Shown here in pieces: positions 16,684 through 25,243 of a stretch of DNA of 64,000 bases. The translations under genes and the position numbers were made by a program. Position 1 is the stretch's first letter. Each line of letters begins with the position of its first letter. The notes below the pieces were generated by a model. The model saw nothing but the letters and a program-made list of their open reading frames with translations. It was not told the DNA's origin and made no database searches. The stretch comes from Stieleria maiorica (lineage in GTDB: Bacteria; Planctomycetota; Planctomycetia; Pirellulales; Pirellulaceae), in NCBI RefSeq assembly GCF_008035925.1, contig NZ_CP036264.1, positions 5,516,402-5,580,401 on the forward strand, given 5' to 3'.

Positions 16684-18165
16684 CTACGGATTCACGATCT
16701 CGTTGGTCCGCTGGACGTTTTCCTTTTGGTTCTTGTACATCTCCGGCAGATTGACCGGACGGCGTCGAGGGGGCCCCGGAACGCGTTCGGGCTGCCAATC
16801 TTCGCCACGCACCGCGGAACCGAGCGGCGTGGTCAACGAATCGTCCAGCGTCTTGAGGTAGGACTGGAGCTTCCATGCGGGGATCACAGTGACGCCGGCT
16901 TCGGTCGCACGCTGTTTGGCTTCACCGAGCGCCGCCAGTTCGGCCGCGGCAGCGTCCTCGTCACGGCCTTCGATTTTCGGTGATTCCCCGACGACCAGGA
17001 AACGCACGCTGGGATCGATTCGTCCGGTTCGTTCGCCGTTGTCAGCGATCTCCGCACCGGCGGCCTTGATCATCCCCTCCAGAACGTCGTTGTCGGGACG
17101 ACCGTCGTCATCGATATCGATGCCACCGGCCAGCGCGATTCGCACCGTACGTCCGGGAGCCCAGAAGGGCGAGTAGACGGCGTCGCCTTCGATGATCGGA
17201 TTGCCGATTTGCGGCATCGCCACCACGCGAGCTTCCGCCAAGTGCGGACCGAGGATCTTGGTGACTTGGATGGACGCTTTGATGTCCGCGTCTTGCAGTC
17301 GTGTGGTGTCGTCACGATCGATGACGCCGAACGTGATTCCCGGCCGCAACGCGTCGGCCGAACCGAGATTGATCGAAACGATCTTGCCGCCTCGCAAGAC
17401 GTAGCGGATTTCGCCTTGAACGGTTTCGAAGCGACCGCCGCGAAGCTTGTTCAGCTCCAATTTCTGGGTTTCGATCGTGCTTTCCAGGATTTCAGTCTGT
17501 CGGACCAGTTGGTTTCGTTCATTACCGGCCTTGCGTTGCAGTTCTTGCAAATCCCGTTCGCTTTTGGTCTTGCTGTCCTTGGCACGCTCCATTTTGGTCA
17601 GCATGTCGTTGCGATAGGCGGTGAACTGAGTCCGCTCGTCTTCCAATTGTTTTGCCAGATTCTCACGTTCTTCTTCCGCCTTGGCCTGAGCGGCGCGGGC
17701 GGTTTCCACATCCGTGGCGGCTTGAGCGCGGATCTTGTTGGCGTCGTCGCGGGCAACCCCGTATTGCTCGTTGCGGTCGCGAATGGCGTTCATGAAATAG
17801 TCGACCAACGCGCCATAGTGACGATCCTGGATGCCGACGTCTTGACCGAACACCTGCATGTCGTTGTAAAACTGATTGGTCAGCGTGTCGAACTTTGCGT
17901 CACCGCTGCTGCTGTTGGCGAACGAATCGAACTTGTCCTGGGTCATCTGCTCGGCGCCCAGCATTTCCATCATCGTGATGTTCTTTTCCTCGGCCGCACG
18001 CAGACCGTTCTGAACATCGGCCAATCGGTTGGCGATGGTCGTCCGCTCCTCGGCCTGTCCGCTCCCCCAACTCCAGAGGATGAAGTTCAGGGCAAGAGAG
18101 AGGACCAGCAGAATCAAACAGGTGATTAAGCTGCCGCGAATGACTGAATCGTCGCGTGCCGCCAT
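16684..18165 (-). CDS. Membrane coiled-coil protein, FlgT-C-like and BRCT-like C-terminus
   Basis: A 493-residue protein. One transmembrane helix (about residues 12-32) is followed by a long coiled coil (about 38-260; KAEEERENLAKQLEDE-type heptads). A beta domain at about 265-355 (GKIVSINLGSADALRPG ... NPIIEGDAVYSPF) is shared with the 8053-8889 protein. The region at about 360-465 is reminiscent of a BRCT fold (IKAAGAEI, RFLVVGESP, AGVTVIPAWKLQSYL). The tail is Pro/Arg-rich. The topology suggests an envelope scaffold with a periplasmic C-terminus. The BRCT resemblance would be odd for an exported domain and is the least certain part. No enzymatic motif is visible. Confidence 0.7.
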   Translation of the reverse strand: MAARDDSVIRGSLITCLILLVLSLALNFILWSWGSGQAEERTTIANRLADVQNGLRAAEEKNITMMEMLGAEQMTQDKFDSFANSSSGDAKFDTLTNQFYNDMQVFGQDVGIQDRHYGALVDYFMNAIRDRNEQYGVARDDANKIRAQAATDVETARAAQAKAEEERENLAKQLEDERTQFTAYRNDMLTKMERAKDSKTKSERDLQELQRKAGNERNQLVRQTEILESTIETQKLELNKLRGGRFETVQGEIRYVLRGGKIVSINLGSADALRPGITFGVIDRDDTTRLQDADIKASIQVTKILGPHLAEARVVAMPQIGNPIIEGDAVYSPFWAPGRTVRIALAGGIDIDDDGRPDNDVLEGMIKAAGAEIADNGERTGRIDPSVRFLVVGESPKIEGRDEDAAAAELAALGEAKQRATEAGVTVIPAWKLQSYLKTLDDSLTTPLGSAVRGEDWQPERVPGPPRRRPVNLPEMYKNQKENVQRTNEIVNP

Positions 18166-18578
18166 GGCAAAATTCCGAGCGAAAAGTGGAGAGGACGGGA
18201 GAAACCGAGTGGATGGACAAGCCGCTGGCCGACCGGCGCCGTCCGAACGCAGCGACCATCGGCAACAATTCCACCCACAGAATATTCACTTGTCTGCGTC
18301 ATTCTAGCATTTCTGCGCCAGAAACACCGAGCTTCCCGGTCCGGCTGGACGGGTTTTAGCGCCCCGTGCGACCAATGGGTACGGCCATGACGAGTGTTTC
18401 CTACGGTAATCGGCGACAACCGGGTCGGCCAGCGAATTGGCGATTCGGGCTTTTTCTCTCCTTTCCTGCCTGACGGCGCCGCGTCATCTTCCCCCCCCGC
18501 AGGACATCCCTTCCGGGTTGTCCTCGTCGTAGCGACGCTCGCCAGCGGGCTGTCGATTGAATCGCAACCGATACATTC

Positions 18579-18678
18579 GTGAGCCGATGGCGCTAGCCAC
18601 GGGCCTCGAAGGGCGCTAGCCACGGGCCTCCAAGCGACACTGGCACCGCTAGGCCCGCGGCTAGCGCCGTCGGCTCAC
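18579..18678. repeat. Palindromic repeat, GCTAGCCACGGGCC family
   Basis: Arms at 18579-18606 and 18651-18678 pair at 26 of 28 positions (core GGCGCTAGCCACGGGCCT). A third partial copy of the left arm lies inside the loop at 18611-18631. It is a large potential cruciform in non-coding DNA. Confidence 0.65.
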
Positions 18679-18716
18679 AAAATCGACGCGCGCCAGAGCG
18701 TCGGAATTACCGGGGC

Positions 18717-18740
18717 CCACCTTCTGGCGAAGGTGGCCAC
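18717..18740. repeat. REP family A unit
   Basis: CCACCTTCTGGCGAAGGTGG followed by CCAC. It is a perfect palindromic variant of the unit at 16640, 42187 and 53822, here with GGCCAC in place of AGCTAC. Confidence 0.65.
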
Positions 18741-19075
18741 GGCCGGCCCAGTCATCGCATCACCCGACGAATTGGGCCACAATGGCGGAACCTTTGACCG
18801 GGCGAGCGGTTAAGATAAGAAGTGCCGTCAATGGCCACCTCCTCGGGGCTGGTACACGACGGTGCCCCGGCCAGATGACCGGTCACGAGCCCAACCGCTC
18901 GTCCCAAGGGCCGCTGACTTGCATCGGCCCGCTGACTCGGGGACATTGACCAGGGGTCCTAGCCCCCCTCGAACGCTCCACGGGTAACACCAACCGGCAG
19001 CGATCGCCGTCAAACCATCGACGTTCCCCCGGCGGTCGGCCTTTCCCCTTTCGGAACAATCCCAGACTCTTTCAC

Positions 19076-19537
19076 ATGCAAACTCGATCCATGCCACGTC
19101 CTTCGTCTCGCCCCGCCACTTCCCATCGTCGCCGCCGCCATCGCCGCGCCGCTCGCCACGCGTTCACGCTGCTCGAACTGTTGCTGGTGCTCGCGATCCT
19201 GGTCGTGCTCGGTGGCATCGTCGCGGTCAACGTGGTCGGAACGGGCCAGGCGGCCAATGCCGACGCGACGGAGGCCCAATTGAAGATGCTGAAATCCAAC
19301 ATCGATATGTTTCAGATCCGCATGAACAGCCTGCCGCAATCCCTGGAAGAACTGCGCGACGGACCCTCCGACGCGGCCAAGAAAGCCAAGTGGGTTGCGC
19401 CGATCATTACCGAAATCCCCAAAGACGCCTGGGGAAATGAAATCGACTTCAGCGTCAACGGCAACAGCTACGAACTTCGCAGCGCCGGCATCGACGGCCA
19501 AAAGAACACCGAAGACGACATCGTCGTCACCCCCTAA
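19076..19537 (+). CDS. gspG: Major pseudopilin, GspG type
   Basis: A 153-residue prepilin. A very basic leader (RRRRHRRAARHA) precedes FTLLELLLVLAILVVLGGIV, the N-methylated pilin helix with Glu5. The cleavage position carries Ala rather than the usual Gly. The mature domain of about 110 residues has the GspG layout: KMLKSNIDMFQIRMNSLPQSLEEL, then PKDAWGNEIDF and a C-terminal DGQKNTEDDIV calcium-loop segment. GspG forms the pseudopilus of type II secretion. It is first in a run of seven genes to 26412. The ATG at 19091 is an alternative start within the leader. Confidence 0.93.
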   Translation: MQTRSMPRPSSRPATSHRRRRHRRAARHAFTLLELLLVLAILVVLGGIVAVNVVGTGQAANADATEAQLKMLKSNIDMFQIRMNSLPQSLEELRDGPSDAAKKAKWVAPIITEIPKDAWGNEIDFSVNGNSYELRSAGIDGQKNTEDDIVVTP

Positions 19538-19755
19538 GACGACCGCAATTCAATTTGCGTAATTGACGGCACGTTCCGAGGGTCGCCGTGTTCTACGAAC
19601 TCGGCGCGCACGAAAAAGCGATGCATTGCCCCACGCCGACCTCGGAGAGGACGGCGACTGTTCAGCCCAACCGAAAACGACGCTGCGGTAGACGACTAGG
19701 ATCACAGCCGCAGCGGTGATGATCCACGACGATCACGATCCGACAGCGCTAGCCG

Positions 19756-20394
19756 ATGATGTTCATTGAAGAGAGTGATCGCACGACAGAACAACGACGC
19801 GGCTTTACGCTGCTGGAGTTGTTGTTGGTACTGGCGATCATGTCGGTACTCGCGTCGATCGCGATCCCGCAAGTCGCCTGGCTGTTGGGCGACCGCCGAA
19901 TCGTTCGCGGCGCAAAATTGATCCGCGAAGAACTGATCCTCGCTCGCGTCGATGCGATGCGGCAAGGCCGGATCCTGATGGTCGATGCGATGCTGGAATC
20001 CGGACAGCTCCGCGTGCAACCATACTTCTCGATGGCCGACTCGGTTAACGCGATCGACCAAACGGGAACGCAATCGGCGATGTTGTCCGGAGCCGAGCAG
20101 GGACAATTCGTCCCCGTGGTCCAAGACGAATCGGAAATCCGTCAGTTGGAATTGCCCGACGATGTGGTGGTGAAAAGCGTGTCGGTCGTCTCGGCGGCCC
20201 GCGCGATGGAAATCCAGCAAGCGACGATCAGTAACCAGGCCGAAGGCTACAGCCAACCGATTCTGTTTTACCCCGACGGAACAACCAGCACCGCCGCCGT
20301 CGTGCTGTCCCATCCCGAACACGGCCAGATCACCGTCAAGCTGCGTGGGATCACCGGTGACGTCACGCTCAGCGAAGTGGGGCCGAATCAATGA
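19756..20394 (+). CDS. gspH: Minor pseudopilin, GspH type
   Basis: A 212-residue prepilin with a short leader ending RRG and the pilin helix FTLLELLLVLAIMSVLASIA. The following IPQVAWLLGDRRIVRGAKLIREELILARVDAMRQG matches the GspH/FimT pattern. GspH joins the I-J-K tip of the pseudopilus. It follows gspG after a 218-base gap in which I see nothing. Its stop overlaps the gspI start by 4 bases. Confidence 0.85.
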   Translation: MMFIEESDRTTEQRRGFTLLELLLVLAIMSVLASIAIPQVAWLLGDRRIVRGAKLIREELILARVDAMRQGRILMVDAMLESGQLRVQPYFSMADSVNAIDQTGTQSAMLSGAEQGQFVPVVQDESEIRQLELPDDVVVKSVSVVSAARAMEIQQATISNQAEGYSQPILFYPDGTTSTAAVVLSHPEHGQITVKLRGITGDVTLSEVGPNQ

Positions 20395-20903
20395 TGCCGT
20401 CTAGATTGCTGACTGGCGAACGTCGACCGCGACGATGCCGGCTTGCGTTCTCGTTGCTGGAAATGCTGCTGGCGTTGGCTATTTTGGGCAGCAGTTTGGC
20501 GATCTTGGCACAAATCGCCGGAACCGGAGTCAGCGCCGCCCGCGAGGCCCGGGCGCTGGCGACGGCCAGGATGATCTGCCAATCGAAACTCAGCGAATTG
20601 TTGTTGAACATGCAGGCCGGCCAAACACCGACGACGATCATCGAGGCTGCGGCCGAGTCGTTCGATAGCGCCTCGACAGAATCCTACGTCTATTCCGTTG
20701 AAGTCTTGCCGGGCCAACTGGACGGCCTGCTTTCTCTCCGTGTCAGCGTCATCGCACGCGCCGGCGACGGCAGTGAACAACTCGCCGCGTTCGCGCTCGA
20801 CCGTTGGGTGATCGATCCCGCGCTGGGGCTGGAAGAGGCAGAGGCGGAAGAAGAGGCGTTGCGTGAGGAAATCGCCAGCGGCGGCGAGGAACCGATCACA
20901 TGA
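20391..20903 (+). CDS. gspI: Minor pseudopilin, GspI type
   Basis: A 170-residue prepilin. The leader ends RRCRLA, then FSLLEMLLALAILGSSLAILAQ with Glu at position 5. Again Ala, not Gly, precedes the cleavage site. The continuation (AREARALATARMICQSKLSELL) fits GspI, the first tip subunit to assemble with J and K. The C-terminal 25 residues are Glu-rich and beyond the normal family end. Both ends overlap neighbouring genes by 4 bases. Confidence 0.83.
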   Translation: MMPSRLLTGERRPRRCRLAFSLLEMLLALAILGSSLAILAQIAGTGVSAAREARALATARMICQSKLSELLLNMQAGQTPTTIIEAAAESFDSASTESYVYSVEVLPGQLDGLLSLRVSVIARAGDGSEQLAAFALDRWVIDPALGLEEAEAEEEALREEIASGGEEPIT

Positions 20904-21877
20904 TATTCAATCACATCGCACTCACGGCGGCTGATCCGTCACAATTGACGAAACATCGCCGACGCCGACGCGGTTTTACCTTGCTGGAACTGTTTCTGAC
21001 GCTCTCGTTGGCCGTCGTGCTGATGACCCTGGTCAATGCCGCGTTTCGGTTCTATGCCGTCGAAATGGATTCTAGCGATCAAGACATGCGGCGAACGATG
21101 TTGGCATCGGCGGTGATGCAAATGATCGAAGACGACCTGCGGGCATCGCTTCATCCGGTCCCGTTGGACACCAGCGCGCTGGAAACCCTGTTGGCCAGCA
21201 CCGCGTCATCCGCCACCGGCGGCGGCAACACCGGCGGTGACCCCGGTGCCGCCGAAGCAGCCGGCATGGATGATCCGGCACTGGAGGAAGAAGTCGCCAC
21301 GTCGGTCTCTGGCGTCGCAGTGCTGCAAACCCCCGGTTTGATCGGAGACCAGTATCAGCTGCAAATCGATACGAGCCGGCTGCCGCGTCTGGAAGAGTAC
21401 ACGGTGTTGATGGACGTGGACCCAGGCAACTTGGCCGATTTGCCCAGCGATCTGAAAACCGTGACCTATTACGTCCAAGCGTCCGATGCCGTTGGGGTCG
21501 ATGACCCACTGGCCAAGTTGGACGCCTCCGCGTCGACCGGCGGCGGCTTGGTCCGTCGCGTGTTGGATCGCTCGGCAACCACCTTCGCATCGACCTCGGG
21601 CAACCTCTCGGCACTCGGGCAAACCGGCGAATTGCTCGCCCCGGAAGTCACCGGCATCGAGTTTTCTTACTGGGACGGCGTGACCTGGCAAATCGAATGG
21701 AACAGCGATGAACTCGGTGAGCTTCCCTTGGCGGTGAAAATCCAAATGTCGATGTTGGATCCATTGGTCCCCGAGGGCGAACAAGAGCCGCGACTGTTTT
21801 CGCACGTCGTCCGACTGCCGATGGCCAAACCAATCGAAGAAGAAGAGGAAGACGATCTCTCGGGGGCCGGTCTGTGA
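20900..21877 (+). CDS. gspJ: Minor pseudopilin, GspJ type
   Basis: A 325-residue prepilin, longer than typical GspJ (about 200). The leader is RRRRRG, then FTLLELFLTLSLAVVLMTLV. Mature features are MRRTMLASAVMQMIEDDLRASL near the start and VTGIEFSYWDGVTWQIEWNSDELGELPLAVKIQM near the end, the latter typical of GspJ. A Gly/Ala/Thr-rich insert at about residues 100-125 accounts for part of the extra length. It overlaps gspI and gspK by 4 bases each. Confidence 0.87.
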   Translation: MIFNHIALTAADPSQLTKHRRRRRGFTLLELFLTLSLAVVLMTLVNAAFRFYAVEMDSSDQDMRRTMLASAVMQMIEDDLRASLHPVPLDTSALETLLASTASSATGGGNTGGDPGAAEAAGMDDPALEEEVATSVSGVAVLQTPGLIGDQYQLQIDTSRLPRLEEYTVLMDVDPGNLADLPSDLKTVTYYVQASDAVGVDDPLAKLDASASTGGGLVRRVLDRSATTFASTSGNLSALGQTGELLAPEVTGIEFSYWDGVTWQIEWNSDELGELPLAVKIQMSMLDPLVPEGEQEPRLFSHVVRLPMAKPIEEEEEDDLSGAGL

Positions 21878-23583
21878 CGTCAACCTTTGATTCACTGGCG
21901 AAGCGGGATTCACTGGCGAAACGAGCGCCGCGAGCGCGGCGTGGTTTTTTCTTGGTGTTGGTCTTGTTGGTCGTCGTCGTCGCCACGCTGTCGGTTTACT
22001 CCTTTACCGGCGTGATGGTGGCCTACGACGACGCAGCGTATCTGTCCGGCGATCTGGTCCGGGCACGGGTGGCAGCCGACTCGGGCGCCGAGGCGATTCG
22101 TTTGATCTTGGCCCAGCCAAAATTGATGCGCGACGAAATGGGTGGCGTGTACAACAATCCCAACTTGTTTCAGGCGGTGGCGGTTTCCAACCAAGACCCG
22201 GCCAACGTCTGTGACTTCGCTGTCCCCGCGCCGGATCTGAACGAAAACGGCATGCTCAGCGGAATCCGGTTCGGGCTGCAAGACGAATCGGCGCGGTTGA
22301 ACTTGAACACGCTGACGGTTCTGGACGAGAACTCCGACGGCTTGATGGCGGCGCTCAGTTTGATGTCCGAGGAGGACGCCGCCGGGGAGTTGCCCGACAG
22401 CATCGCCACCGCACTGCTGTTGGCGTTGCCGGGGATGACCGAGGAGATCGCCGACTCAATCCTGGACTGGTTGGATGAGGACGACGAGGCCCGGCCGTAC
22501 GGTGCGGAACTGGAGTATTACAGCGGTCTGCCCACCCCGTATGAACCGACCAATGGTCCGATCAACAGCGTCGAAGAATTGCTGTTGGTCGCCGGCATGA
22601 CCCCGACACTGCTGTTCGGCGCCGACACCAACCGAAACGGGATGCTGGACCCGGACGAACAACAACGCTTTAACGTCAGCGTCGACACACCCGGCGCGCT
22701 CGGGCTGGCAGCGTACTTCACCATCCACGGCCAGGAAGCCAACCGGCAGCGCGACGGATCATTCCGCGTGAACATCAACTCGGACGATCTGGAAATCCTG
22801 TATGAGGATTTGAACGAGGTGCTCGGTGACGAGGTCTACGCCAGTTTCATTTGTGCCTACCGAATGTCCGGCGCGCCGTCGGCTTCGGTGGCTGCTGCCC
22901 CTGGCGGGGGCGCTGCTCCCGGTGGCGACACGCAAACACAGACGGGATCCGACGGCGGTGTTTGGACGGCAGACCTGATGGAAAGTTTTGACTTGTCGGC
23001 CGGCGGAAGCATCCAGTTCAACCAGGTGTTGGATCTGATCGACGCCACGGTCACGGTCGGAGGAGGCGACAACGCGGTCACCTATCGCAGCCCGTTTGAT
23101 CTGTTGACCGCGGGCGTCTATCTGCCGTTGATCATGGACAAACTGGTCACCAGCGATACGCCGGCGATGCCCGGCCGGATCAACGTCAATGAATGTCCCG
23201 CCGAACTGCTGTATGGCATACCGTTTTTGACCGAAGAGCAAGTCGGTGCGATCCTGGAAGCCCGCGGATCCGAATCGGACGACGAAAACCGGCTTTATGA
23301 AACGTGGTTGATGGTCGAAGGCATCGTGACGCTGTCGGAAATGAGAAACCTGGTGCCGCTGTTGACCGGCGGCGGCGACGTCTACCGGGCTCAAATCGTC
23401 GGCTACTTCGAATCGACCGGACTGGCCCACCGCCAAGAAGTGATCATCGACGCAACCACCGTGAATCCCAAAATCGTCTCCTACCGCGACCTCAGCCATC
23501 TCGGTCGGGCGTTTGACGTCTCCGTCCTGGGCATCCGAAACGTTGCCGCGGTCAGCGGCGATCAACCGGCCTCCCCACAATAA
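21874..23583 (+). CDS. gspK: Minor pseudopilin, GspK type
   Basis: A 569-residue prepilin with a GTG start overlapping gspJ (GTGA). The leader contains a duplicated DSLAKR (a short tandem DNA duplication near 21891-21925) and ends ARRG. The following FFLVLVLLVVVVATLSVYSF lacks Glu5, as is normal for GspK, which caps the tip. The large domain has a helix-hairpin-helix-like stretch (LPGMTEEIADSILDWLDEDDEARPYGAE) and another (INVNECPAELLYGIPFLTEEQVGAILEARG). A Gly/Ala-rich insert (GGGAAPGGDTQTQTG) is near residue 350. It is longer than enterobacterial GspK (about 330). Confidence 0.88.
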   Translation: MTSTFDSLAKRDSLAKRAPRARRGFFLVLVLLVVVVATLSVYSFTGVMVAYDDAAYLSGDLVRARVAADSGAEAIRLILAQPKLMRDEMGGVYNNPNLFQAVAVSNQDPANVCDFAVPAPDLNENGMLSGIRFGLQDESARLNLNTLTVLDENSDGLMAALSLMSEEDAAGELPDSIATALLLALPGMTEEIADSILDWLDEDDEARPYGAELEYYSGLPTPYEPTNGPINSVEELLLVAGMTPTLLFGADTNRNGMLDPDEQQRFNVSVDTPGALGLAAYFTIHGQEANRQRDGSFRVNINSDDLEILYEDLNEVLGDEVYASFICAYRMSGAPSASVAAAPGGGAAPGGDTQTQTGSDGGVWTADLMESFDLSAGGSIQFNQVLDLIDATVTVGGGDNAVTYRSPFDLLTAGVYLPLIMDKLVTSDTPAMPGRINVNECPAELLYGIPFLTEEQVGAILEARGSESDDENRLYETWLMVEGIVTLSEMRNLVPLLTGGGDVYRAQIVGYFESTGLAHRQEVIIDATTVNPKIVSYRDLSHLGRAFDVSVLGIRNVAAVSGDQPASPQ

Positions 23584-23662
23584 GGCCGCCCCACAAACAT
23601 GCTACCGACAACCGCCCCAATGCATTGCGTGCCTTCCGACACTCTCCGACTAGACTATCACC

Positions 23663-25243
23663 ATGCCTAAACGAATAGCCCTCGACTATGACAGCCGCGA
23701 ATTGCGGATTGTCGTCGCCAACTGCAGCGGTTCCAAAGTGCAGGTGACCGATGCCCAGGTCATTCCGATCCCCGAAAACGGTTCGGTGTCGGAAAAGCTG
23801 CGCGGCTACATCTCCGGCCAGGGGCTGCAAAAAACGGAAACCCTGGTGGCGATCGGCCGCGGCAAGGCGGAGTTGCGAGAATTGCAACTGCCGCCGGTGC
23901 CGGAGGACGAGCTTCCGGACATGGTGCGATTCCAGGCCATCCGCAGTTTTGCCTCGGCCAGCGAGCGTGCGATCGTCGACTTCTTGGTGACGCGTCGCAC
24001 CAACGAAAACAACACGTTGATCGCCGCGGCCGTCGCACCGGCGGAAATGGACAAGGTTCGCGAGCTTTGTAACACGTCGGAATTGTTGCCCAAACGGATC
24101 GCGCTGCGTCCGTTGACGGCCGCATCGCTGTACCTGCGAACTCAGAAACAGCCTCCGATCTGTGTGATGATCGACTTGCTGACCGACGATGCCGAAATCG
24201 TGATCGCCCGCGACGGCAAAGTGATCTTCGTCCGAACGGTACGGCTGCCATCGGAGGAACGACATCGCAGCGGCGCGATCGCCAGCGAATTGCACCGCAC
24301 GATGGTGGCCTGTGGCGAAACCTCCACTCCGGATCGCATCGTGGTCTGGGGGACGGGCACCGTTCATGCCGGCGACATCGCGGCGATCAAAAACACGATC
24401 AATTGCGACGACGTTCAGGCGGTCAATCCGTTTGATCTGGTCGGATTGCAGATCGATCGCGAGGCGCTGCCCGAACACGTCGGGCGGCTCGCGCCGCTGG
24501 TCGGATTACTCGCCAGTGACGAAACGGCTCCGGAAACCCTGATCGATTTCCTGAACCCACGCAAAAAACCGGAAGTCGAACCGGATCGCGTGCGACGTAT
24601 CCTGGTGATCGCCGGCCCGATCGCCGCGGTCTTCCTGGTCGGTTTCTTCATCTACCGTCAGTTCGCCGAGTGGGATCGCAAGATCGCAGGTGCGACCAAC
24701 GAAGTCAATTTGTTGCTGCCTTCGTCCGAAGCGGCCGATGAGAGCATCGCACGAACCGAGGCCATCGACCAATTCCTCGACGCAGACGTCAACTGGCTCG
24801 ATGAGATCCGGCGTTTGGCCGAAAAGGCGCCGCCGAGCGACAAGATGATCGTCCGTAACATCTCGGGGACCGCCAACATTCGTGGCGGTGGCGGCACCCT
24901 GCGTGTCGTCGGCGCGGTGACCGAGCCGGGGGTCATCGACGAATTGGAAGCATCACTCCGCGATGAAACGCACGGTGTCGTCGGCAAGGGATCACAGGAA
25001 CAGAAGGACCAAGACGCTTATGCATGGACCTTTACCGAATCCATAGCCGTCGCCGGGGAAACCATCCGCAACACACGGTACTCGCGGATGGCAGAACAAA
25101 TGCAGCAAGCCGAATCTGCAGCCGATGCCGCCGAAACAGAACCGTCTACCGATTCGGCTCCGGCAGACGAAATGCCCGAAGAAGAATCTTCTGAACAGGA
25201 TTCACCTGAAAACGCCACCGAATCGGCGGAGGTCGAAGCATGA
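23663..25243 (+). CDS. gspL: GspL-like assembly platform protein (PilM-PilN fusion)
   Basis: A 526-residue protein. Residues 1 to about 290 form an actin-like cytoplasmic domain as in PilM/GspL (KRIALDYDSRELRIVVA, RELQLPPVPEDELPDMVRFQA, CVMIDLLTDDAEIVIARDGKVIFVRTVRL). A transmembrane helix at about 312-333 (ILVIAGPIAAVFLVGFFIY) leads to a periplasmic PilN-like segment (FLDADVNWLDEIRRLAEKAP). The last 60 residues are a Glu/Ser/Ala-rich tail. It would couple the secretion ATPase (not in this window) to the pseudopilus. The name gspL is by position and architecture; a PilM-PilN label is equally fair. It overlaps the next gene by 4 bases. Confidence 0.82.
   Translation: MPKRIALDYDSRELRIVVANCSGSKVQVTDAQVIPIPENGSVSEKLRGYISGQGLQKTETLVAIGRGKAELRELQLPPVPEDELPDMVRFQAIRSFASASERAIVDFLVTRRTNENNTLIAAAVAPAEMDKVRELCNTSELLPKRIALRPLTAASLYLRTQKQPPICVMIDLLTDDAEIVIARDGKVIFVRTVRLPSEERHRSGAIASELHRTMVACGETSTPDRIVVWGTGTVHAGDIAAIKNTINCDDVQAVNPFDLVGLQIDREALPEHVGRLAPLVGLLASDETAPETLIDFLNPRKKPEVEPDRVRRILVIAGPIAAVFLVGFFIYRQFAEWDRKIAGATNEVNLLLPSSEAADESIARTEAIDQFLDADVNWLDEIRRLAEKAPPSDKMIVRNISGTANIRGGGGTLRVVGAVTEPGVIDELEASLRDETHGVVGKGSQEQKDQDAYAWTFTESIAVAGETIRNTRYSRMAEQMQQAESAADAAETEPSTDSAPADEMPEEESSEQDSPENATESAEVEA

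Larger units (their letters stand above)
18166..19075. other. Long intergenic region upstream of the pseudopilin operon
   Basis: The 910 bases show no gene that I can support. It carries a long palindrome (18579-18678) and a REP family A unit (18717-18740). The operon promoter should lie in the last few hundred bases; I see no confident -35/-10 pair. Confidence 0.45.

Noticed and set aside
17209-18129. 306-codon plus-strand frame
   Set aside because: Antisense to the coiled-coil membrane gene; its Leu/Phe-rich make-up mirrors the heptad codons of the other strand.
18126-18623. 165-codon minus-strand frame before the coiled-coil gene
   Set aside because: No coding character, it overlaps the true start at 18165 and runs into a palindromic repeat.
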